Shown: one piece after another, positions 6,215 to 11,682 of the stretch
How the letters are laid out: each line of letters begins with the position of its first letter
Numbering within the stretch: the stretch's first letter is position 1
Assembly (NCBI GenBank): GCA_031380225.1
Contig: JANNFX010000048.1
Location: forward strand, 1 to 11,682
Length of the DNA stretch: 11,682 nucleotides
From: JANNFX01 sp031380225
GTDB lineage: Bacteria; Pseudomonadota; Alphaproteobacteria; Rhizobiales; Hyphomicrobiaceae
Reading direction: 5' to 3'
Program-made: the position numbers and the translations under genes
Notes under the pieces: model-generated
Told to the model about the DNA's origin: nothing
The model's input: the letters and a program-made list of their open reading frames with translations, nothing else
Database searches by the model: none

Positions 6215-7285
6215 TCACTCCGCAGTTGCGAATAGCATCGTCTCCGCCGTCAAGCCGGGCCCAAACGACATCGCACAACCGCGTTCACCGCGGCGGCACT
6301 CATTCAAAAATTTCTGCAAGACGAATAACACTGTGGCTGACGACATGTTGCCATAGTCGGCCAAAACGGCGCGCGAATGGCGGAGTTGATCCTTTGGTAG
6401 AGTGAATGCCGCTTCCACCGCATCGAGTACCGTACGTCCGCCGGGATGCACGGCCCACATATCAATCTCTGACGGCGCGGCGCCTCTGAGAACTCGCGGT
6501 CCCGCGGCTGTTATCGCGCGGCAGATGCTGCGCGGCACGTCGCCAGACAGTACCATGTCAAAGCCTTGGTCACGGATGTGCCAGCTCATCAAATCGGCCG
6601 TGCCTGGAATAGCTTCTGAATGAAATGATTGGATCGCAAGACCCTGAGGTTCGGCCGTCACATAGGCCGCAGCCGCCCCATCGGCGAACAACAAAAACAT
6701 CAGAATTTGTTCGAGGTCGTCGGTCTCTTGGAAATGCAAGGTTGAGAGCTCAAGCGACAACATCAAGACTTTCGACTGAGGTTCGGAGCGCACGATGTGA
6801 TGGGCAAGTTTCAGTCCATTGATGGCCGCATAGCAGCCCATAAAGCCAACGACCGTGCGCTCGGCCGTAGACTTGATGCCAAAATGGTCGATGAGTTGCA
6901 GATCAAGGCCCGGGGCCGCGAACCCGGTACATGAGGTGATAACTATGTGCGTCACGTCTTTGATAGCCGGGCCAAGCTGCAATCGCTCGACCGTCTTGAT
7001 CGCCAATGGCAGCGCTAAGCGCTCGTAGGCGCGCATTCGCTTTGCGGTCGAGGGAAAGCTATCGCGGCTGTAGAAGATATTGCCGTCAATCAGCGTGCTC
7101 TCACCATCCGCGCCGGATGATTGTCCCGACCAACGATGAGAAATCTGAGATTTCTCGACCATCTTATCGAACATGCGTTGTTTGCGCGGGTCGCTCAAGA
7201 GTGACCGCGCATAACTGACAAACGTCTGATGGAGATCGTAGTCCGGAACCGCAGTCGCAATCCGGTTTATATATGCTATGGTCAC
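6215..7285 (-). CDS. Type III polyketide synthase (chalcone/stilbene synthase superfamily)
   Basis: Homodimeric enzymes of this family extend an acyl-CoA starter with malonyl-CoA and cyclise the chain to pyrones, resorcinols or related rings. From GTG 7285 the product has 356 residues. The catalytic triad is intact, numbered from this start: Cys151 in GFMGCYAAINGLKLA, His280 in WAVHPGGR, and Asn313 in DYGNMSSATV. The C-terminal FGPGLTAET loop is also present. No ATG exists near the start. GTG 7285 places YINRIATAVP at the N-terminus as in relatives. TTG 7348 would add 21 residues without a better ribosome binding site. No C-terminal truncation is seen. The next gene is a methyltransferase four bases downstream; the flavoprotein oxidase that often completes such operons is not present here. 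The starter and product cannot be read from sequence, though alkylresorcinol or alkylpyrone are reasonable guesses. Confidence 0.92.
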   Translation of the reverse strand: MTIAYINRIATAVPDYDLHQTFVSYARSLLSDPRKQRMFDKMVEKSQISHRWSGQSSGADGESTLIDGNIFYSRDSFPSTAKRMRAYERLALPLAIKTVERLQLGPAIKDVTHIVITSCTGFAAPGLDLQLIDHFGIKSTAERTVVGFMGCYAAINGLKLAHHIVRSEPQSKVLMLSLELSTLHFQETDDLEQILMFLLFADGAAAAYVTAEPQGLAIQSFHSEAIPGTADLMSWHIRDQGFDMVLSGDVPRSICRAITAAGPRVLRGAAPSEIDMWAVHPGGRTVLDAVEAAFTLPKDQLRHSRAVLADYGNMSSATVLFVLQKFLNECRRGERGCAMSFGPGLTAETMLFATAE

Positions 7286-7410
7286 TAGTCTGCTGCCTGA
7301 TTGCGCCGTGTTTCCCGTTACTTGCCGCAAGATCCGGCTGTAGCGCAAGCGTTGACTTTAACCGGCCACGCTCTGGCCTAATGTTGGAGCTCCGTCAAGG
7401 TTTTGTCAGG

Positions 7411-8421
7411 TCAATGATAACCCTCGCCGGCCCGCATCTTGCCCCTGAACGTCCAATACACAAACACAGTGTAAGCCAGCACAACCGGGAGCAGAACGAC
7501 TGTGCCAGCTAACATAAAGGCTTGCGAAGATGGCGGGGCTGCGGCTTGCCAAATGGTGACCGATGGCGGCACCAAATACGGCATGTTTGAAATTGCCAGT
7601 CCGGCGAAGCCCAATAGGAAGAGCGCGATTGCCGACACAAAGGGCAGCAGATCGTCACGCCGTTCGAGGCCGCGCCAGCACAAATACGAGGCCAATGCGG
7701 TTAAGACAGGGATGGGACTTAAATAGAGGAAGTTTGGGTATGAGAACCAGCGTTCCCAAATGCGCGGCACGGCGAATGGTGTCCACAAAGAGACAACCGC
7801 CATTGCGATCAGAACCAATGGCAATAATTTAAGCGCCGTTGAGCGGGCTTGTTCGGCGATATGACCTTCAGTTTTGAGAACAAGCCACGTCGCGGCAAGC
7901 AGTGCGTATCCGGCGACTGTCGCACAGCCAATGAATAGCGGGAACGGCTTGAGCCAATCGAGCACATCGCCTGCGAAGGCGCCGTCCTTGACTGCGATGC
8001 CATCGATGAGACCGCCGAGGATGACACCTTGCATAAAAGCTGCAATCGTCGATCCACCGATGAAAGCGTAGTCCCAGAATGCATGGTGCGGTTTTGCAAC
8101 CCAGCGGAATTCGAAAGCAACGCCGCGGAACACCAGCGCTAACAGCATGATGATCACCGGCAGATAAAGCCCAGACATGATGATGCCGTAGGCCATCGGA
8201 AAGGCGACAAACAAGCCGCCACCGCCGAGGACCAGCCAGGTCTCGTTGCCGTCCCAGAACGGTGCGACCGAATTCATCATCACATCGCGGTCGGCTTCAC
8301 TTCGGTAGCTCGGGAACAGAATGCCAAGACCGAGATCAAAGCCGTCGAGCACAACGTAAAGCGCGACGGCGACGCCGAGCAGTCCAGTCCACACCAGCGG
8401 CAGCCAGTAAGTAAGATCCAT
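7411..8421 (-). CDS. cydB: Cytochrome bd-type quinol oxidase subunit II (CydB/CioB)
   Basis: The 336-residue product is a multi-pass inner-membrane protein, full length for the family. Conserved segments are DGFDLGLGIL near 26-35, WDGNETWLVLGGGGLFVAFP at 56-75, and FRGVAFEFR at 98-106. CydB forms a heterodimer with CydA; the complex oxidises quinol and reduces oxygen to water without pumping protons. The frame is open upstream to 8571, but ATG 8421 matches the family start and has the ribosome binding site GGAAGGA (complement of 8429-8435). It begins one base after the cydA stop (TGACATG), so the two are translationally coupled. The 125 bases downstream contain no small ORF of the CydX or DUF2474 kind. 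Confidence 0.97.
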   Translation of the reverse strand: MDLTYWLPLVWTGLLGVAVALYVVLDGFDLGLGILFPSYRSEADRDVMMNSVAPFWDGNETWLVLGGGGLFVAFPMAYGIIMSGLYLPVIIMLLALVFRGVAFEFRWVAKPHHAFWDYAFIGGSTIAAFMQGVILGGLIDGIAVKDGAFAGDVLDWLKPFPLFIGCATVAGYALLAATWLVLKTEGHIAEQARSTALKLLPLVLIAMAVVSLWTPFAVPRIWERWFSYPNFLYLSPIPVLTALASYLCWRGLERRDDLLPFVSAIALFLLGFAGLAISNMPYLVPPSVTIWQAAAPPSSQAFMLAGTVVLLPVVLAYTVFVYWTFRGKMRAGEGYH

Positions 8422-8422
8422 G

Positions 8423-9820
8423 TCAGCGTCCTTCCGACAAGGCTTCGCGGGTCGCATCTTCGGCCGCCGACAACGGCCGCGACGGCAGCGTTGTCTTGGC
8501 ATCAAGTGCGGAGCCGGACGGGCCTTTTTCGATGAGCTTGTTGATGTAGTAAATGCCCATCGAGAACACACTCGAATAGACTAGAACAAACAGCACCAGT
8601 GTGGTCAAGACGGCCCAAGCTGGCACCGGCGAGATCGCATCGGCTGTGCGTAGAATGCCGGTCGCGATCCACGGCTGGCGGCCAGTTTCTGTGACCCACC
8701 AACCGGCAAGAATGGCGACAAAGCCGAGCGGCCAAGCGTACTGAACACTGCGCAAATACCAAGTGGCCGTGAACAGTTTTCCGCGAAGCCAGAGATACGC
8801 GCCGACAAAACCAATCGCAATCATCAACAGCCCGATGCCGACCATGGCCCGGAATGCGAAGAACACCGGCTTCACGGGTGGGCGCTCGCTGGCCGGGAAG
8901 TCTTTCAGGCCCTTGAACAGTCCATTGGGATCATGTGTGATGATCAAGCTGGCGAGGTTAGGGATGGAAATCTCATAATCGTTGCGCTCTTCCTTTTCGT
9001 TGGGAATTGCGAACAGGACCATGCCAGCGGGCTTCGAGCCATCCCAATGCGCCTCCATCGCAGCGACCTTGGCCGGTTGATACTGAGCGGTATTGAGCCC
9101 GTGCAAGTCACCGATCATCGCCTGCAGTGGCGCTAGGATCGCCACCATGCCTAGACCCATGCGCATCATGGTCTTGGCTTCGGCTTCGTAGCGATTTGTG
9201 AGCAGATACCTTGCGCCAACCGCCAGCACGACAAGCGACGTAGTCAGGTAAGCAGCGGTGAACATATGCGCGAAGCGATACGGAAAGCTTGGGTTGAATA
9301 CGATCGCCCAAAAGTCGACGGGGAACGCGATGCCATTGCGAATTTCGTGACCCTGCGGCGTGTGCATCCAGCTGTTCGCGGCCAGGATCCAGAAGGCTGA
9401 AACAGACGTGCCGATCGCAACGAGAATAGCGGCCGTAACATGCAGATTGGCCGACACCCGATTCCAGCCAAACAGCATGATGCCAAGGAATGACGCTTCC
9501 AAGAAGAATGCCGTCAGCACTTCATAGCCGAGTAGCGGCCCAAGCACGTTGCCAACCACGGTCGAGAACCGGGCCCAGTTGGTGCCGAATTGGTAAGAGA
9601 GCACGATGCCCGACACGACACCCATCGCGAACGAGACCGCGAACACCTTGGTCCAGAAACGCGCCAAGCGATGAAGATGGTCTTCTCCGGTCATCCGCCA
9701 GCGCACAAGCAGCGTGGCGATAAAGGCCGCCAGTCCGATTGAGAACGCTGGGAAAATGATGTGGAACGACACGGTGAACGCGAACTGGATGCGGGCAAGT
9801 AGCGTGGCGTCGAGTTCCAT
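8423..9820 (-). CDS. cydA: Cytochrome bd-type quinol oxidase subunit I (CydA/CioA, short Q-loop)
   Basis: This is a 465-residue membrane subunit carrying the haems and the quinol site. Family residues visible from ATG 9820 include His20 in FTVSFHIIFP (b595 ligand), Glu100 and Glu108 in GYEVLTAFFLEAS (proton path), His185 in RFAHMF and Met326 in FRAMVG (b558 ligands). Lys251 and Glu256 in YQPAKVAAMEAHW, and GRQPW at 380-384, belong to the Q-loop region. The protein is about 55 residues shorter than E. coli CydA and lacks the long Q-loop insert, which places it with the short-loop, cyanide-insensitive-oxidase-like group. The frame is open to 9856, but ATG 9820 fits the conserved start MELDATLLARIQFAF. 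It is probably expressed from the 218-base divergent region; no convincing FNR/FixK box is visible there. Confidence 0.97.
   Translation of the reverse strand: MELDATLLARIQFAFTVSFHIIFPAFSIGLAAFIATLLVRWRMTGEDHLHRLARFWTKVFAVSFAMGVVSGIVLSYQFGTNWARFSTVVGNVLGPLLGYEVLTAFFLEASFLGIMLFGWNRVSANLHVTAAILVAIGTSVSAFWILAANSWMHTPQGHEIRNGIAFPVDFWAIVFNPSFPYRFAHMFTAAYLTTSLVVLAVGARYLLTNRYEAEAKTMMRMGLGMVAILAPLQAMIGDLHGLNTAQYQPAKVAAMEAHWDGSKPAGMVLFAIPNEKEERNDYEISIPNLASLIITHDPNGLFKGLKDFPASERPPVKPVFFAFRAMVGIGLLMIAIGFVGAYLWLRGKLFTATWYLRSVQYAWPLGFVAILAGWWVTETGRQPWIATGILRTADAISPVPAWAVLTTLVLFVLVYSSVFSMGIYYINKLIEKGPSGSALDAKTTLPSRPLSAAEDATREALSEGR
8429..8435 (-). promoter_or_regulatory. Ribosome binding site fixing the cydB start
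   Basis: On the minus strand GGAAGGA sits seven bases before ATG 8421, inside the end of cydA. It decides for the short start over the upstream open frame, which extends into the cydA coding region. Confidence 0.8.
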
Positions 9821-10038
9821 ATTCGGGCTCTCGTTCTTAATTTTGTGGGACGGCAACTGGTGCGGCCGCCCCGACCGTGTTGCGTAACATAGTTATGGAC
9901 TGCCCTAAACGTTGCTTCACTATATTTACTCTAGACAACGCAATTGCCTTGCTTCCGCCGTCATCACAGGAATAAATAAAACAACGTTCAGTTTAACCGT
10001 TTTCAGGATTGAAAGGACCACCGGGGCAGCCGGCCAGC
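9821..10038. promoter_or_regulatory. Divergent intergenic region between cydA and the DUF2157 gene
   Basis: This AT-richer 218-base stretch must hold the promoters of cydA leftwards and of the membrane-protein pair rightwards. It includes TAACATAGTTA at about 9886-9896 (a TAAC/GTTA dyad) and AT-rich runs such as CTATATTTACT near 9920. I found no TTGAT-N4-ATCAA box and no clear -35/-10 pair with standard spacing, so promoter positions are not assigned. Confidence 0.5.
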
Positions 10039-11127
10039 ATGTGGAGCTACAGAAATCGCTTTCAGCGCGATGTAAATCGATGGCGCGAGAAGGGTTGGGT
10101 CACTGCCGACGGCGCCGCGGCCATTGCAGCCGATCTTGAGGCCAACCCTGGTGGGCTTCGCCTCGCCACCGTCCTCGGAACACTCGCCGCCGTGCTGATC
10201 GGGTTTGCGGTCATGAGCTTCGTCGCTGCCAACTGGCAGGAGATGCCAAAGTCGGTCAGGCTTGGCGCGATCTTTACAACCTTGTGGGCGGCCTACATCG
10301 GCGCCGCAGTCTTGTTCCAACGCGGCCTTGATGGTCTCGGACATGCAGCGGCGCTTGCCGGGACCGCAATCTTTGGCGCCGGCATCATGCTGATCTCGCA
10401 GATGTACCATATGGACGGCAATGCGCCTGACGCCGTTTTGGTTTGGTCGGCTGGCGCGCTGGTCGCTGGCCTGGCGTTGTGGTCGCCGCCGTCGCTCGCA
10501 TTCTCAATAGTGCTCGCTTCAATCTGGGGCGGCATGGAAACCGCGCAGCGCGAGGAAGTGTTCTGGCAATTCCTTCCTGTGTGGGGCGTCATTTCTGCGG
10601 CGTTTTACTGGCTCAAGTGGCCACCGGGCTTGCATCTCTCAGCTATCGCGCTCACTGTATTTATTATTTCGCTCGGAGCGATCCTGGGCACCGGACACAA
10701 CTTCCATCTGGTTCTGCTGATCGGCCTTGCACTCTCGGCACTCTGCATTGCCGGTGAGAAGCTGCAACCCGCACTACATGGCTTATGGCCGAAGGCGCTC
10801 GGCTATGCTCTCGCCATTGCATTCGCTGGCTTCTTCGCGCTGCAGTTCGGTGAGAACCCGACGCTCAACCAATTTATCCTGCAGTCGATTTGTGCGCTGG
10901 CGTTGGCACTCGCTGCCATCGGTTGGGGCTTGAACACTAACAATCGCTTGGCATTGTGGGTTGGTTACATCGCCTTCTCAATCGAAGTGCTTGCGATTTA
11001 TCAAAAGACGGTTGGTTCGTTGATGGGCACGTCGTTGTTCTTCCTGGTGGCCGGATTGATTGTCGCCGGTCTGTCGTTCATGGCGCTGAAACTGGCCCAA
11101 CGCGGATCGAAGGAGGTGGTGTCATGA
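10039..11127 (+). CDS. DUF2157 multi-pass membrane protein
   Basis: The 362-residue product starts with a soluble, charged segment of about 38 residues (RDVNRWREKGWVTADGAAAI), typical of the DUF2157 N-terminus. About ten hydrophobic segments follow. The segment ISQMYHMDG (119-127), after a membrane helix, is a hallmark of the family. Function is unknown. The C-terminal part (NRLALWVGYIAFSIEVLAIY, then GSLMGTSLFFLVAGLI) resembles the end of related DUF4401 proteins. ATG 10039 is preferred; TTG 10009 would add ten residues, and GAAAGGA at 10011-10017 is too far from 10039 to serve as its ribosome binding site, so the start is not certain. Its stop overlaps the next start by four bases (ATGA), indicating translational coupling with the GDYXXLXY protein. 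Confidence 0.85.
   Translation: MWSYRNRFQRDVNRWREKGWVTADGAAAIAADLEANPGGLRLATVLGTLAAVLIGFAVMSFVAANWQEMPKSVRLGAIFTTLWAAYIGAAVLFQRGLDGLGHAAALAGTAIFGAGIMLISQMYHMDGNAPDAVLVWSAGALVAGLALWSPPSLAFSIVLASIWGGMETAQREEVFWQFLPVWGVISAAFYWLKWPPGLHLSAIALTVFIISLGAILGTGHNFHLVLLIGLALSALCIAGEKLQPALHGLWPKALGYALAIAFAGFFALQFGENPTLNQFILQSICALALALAAIGWGLNTNNRLALWVGYIAFSIEVLAIYQKTVGSLMGTSLFFLVAGLIVAGLSFMALKLAQRGSKEVVS
11110..11117 (+). promoter_or_regulatory. Strong ribosome binding site for the GDYXXLXY gene
   Basis: AAGGAGGT, a near-perfect anti-16S match, lies within the last codons of the DUF2157 gene and seven bases before ATG 11124. It supports that start and suggests the second protein is made at least as strongly as the first. 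Confidence 0.85.
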
Positions 11128-11682
11128 CACAACGTTCGTACCTATGGCCAGCCGTGATTGGCATCGCTGTGTTGCAGTCGGCAGTTCTGGGATGGATGGT
11201 TTACGGCCGCATCTCACTTCTCAAGTCCGGCCGCGAAATGACCGTCGATGTCATTCCCGTTGATCCGCGCGATTTCTTTCGCGGAGATTACGTCATCCTT
11301 GGCTATCCCTTCACCTCAACCGGCGATGTGATGTTGCCGGGTGGCACCCACAAAGGTGATCGCATATACGCAACCATCAAGCCGGATACTGCCGCTGACG
11401 GAGGCGCAAAATGGAGTTTGGTCACCGTCACATCGAGCTATCCAGACAAGGTTGAGGCTGGCAACATGGTGCTGAAGGGTGTGGCCCGATATGTATCGTG
11501 GCGGCAGAACAAATCAGAACCCGCACCAGGTCAAGTCGCCTACGGTATCGAGAGTTACTTCGTTCCCGAAGGCACGGGACGCGTGCTTGAGACGCAGATC
11601 CGCGACAATGAATCGCTGTATGAGATCTTCCGGGCGTCCGAGACGGGGCTCATGATCGCATCAAAAGCCCTACTCGGGAAAC
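11124..11682 (+). CDS. GDYXXLXY family membrane-anchored protein (3' end beyond window)
   Basis: A total of 186 codons are visible and the frame is still open at the window edge. The N-terminus has one membrane anchor (about residues 7-27, WPAVIGIAVLQSAVLGWMVY). An extracytoplasmic-type domain follows. The naming motif is present as GDYVILGY at residues 54-61 after PRDFFR, and GIESYFVPEGTGRVLE lies further on. Members of this family are typically encoded next to DUF2157 or DUF4401 membrane proteins, as here, and have no established biochemical role. The family length is usually about 170-190 residues, so only a few codons are probably missing. Confidence 0.88.
   Translation, partial: MTQRSYLWPAVIGIAVLQSAVLGWMVYGRISLLKSGREMTVDVIPVDPRDFFRGDYVILGYPFTSTGDVMLPGGTHKGDRIYATIKPDTAADGGAKWSLVTVTSSYPDKVEAGNMVLKGVARYVSWRQNKSEPAPGQVAYGIESYFVPEGTGRVLETQIRDNESLYEIFRASETGLMIASKALLGK

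Noticed and set aside
8422..8571. Possible 50-residue N-terminal extension of CydB
   Set aside because: It overlaps the cydA coding end in another frame, and the conserved CydB start with its ribosome binding site is at 8421.

Overview
The window looks like a chromosomal segment of an alphaproteobacterium, probably of the order Hyphomicrobiales (Rhizobiales). This rests on its moderately high GC content, the alphaproteobacterial type of S4, RNase HII and BolA/GrxD proteins, the bolA-grxD gene pair, and the proximity of rpsD to a TrmJ-type methyltransferase. No species can be named from sequence alone.

Layout. Positions 1-745 hold no recognisable gene but contain several repeats: two REP-like copies about 380 bases apart (106-135 and 485-514), an inverted partial copy at the window edge, and a 153-base element with perfect 17-bp terminal inverted repeats (319-471). 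A plus-strand block follows: bolA, grxD (CGFS monothiol glutaredoxin), a long fused methyltransferase gene (DUF433-like N-terminus joined to TrmJ), and an exported Ala/Pro-tailed protein of unknown function. Next come rpsD with a strong intrinsic terminator, tRNA-Ser(GGA), and rnhB.

The minus strand then carries a tightly coupled pair, a type III polyketide synthase followed 4 bases later by a class I SAM-dependent methyltransferase. It also carries a cydA-cydB pair for a bd-type quinol oxidase with a short Q-loop, resembling cyanide-insensitive oxidase. Divergent from cydA, on the plus strand, is a DUF2157 multi-pass membrane protein whose stop overlaps (ATGA) the start of a GDYXXLXY-family membrane-anchored protein; the latter runs off the window end.

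How the genes may work together. BolA and GrxD probably act as a [2Fe-2S] cluster-handling pair. The fused methyltransferase, rpsD, tRNA-Ser and rnhB are translation and nucleic-acid housekeeping genes. The polyketide synthase and methyltransferase probably make a methylated small polyketide or lipid such as an alkylresorcinol or alkylpyrone (inference). The cyd oxidase provides a high-affinity or inhibitor-resistant respiratory branch. The DUF2157/GDYXXLXY pair is a conserved membrane duo of unknown function. The least ordinary items are the DUF433-TrmJ fusion with its cysteine cluster, the minimal polyketide synthase/methyltransferase pair, and the repeat cluster upstream of bolA. I found no CRISPR array, toxin-antitoxin locus, integrase or clear defence system.
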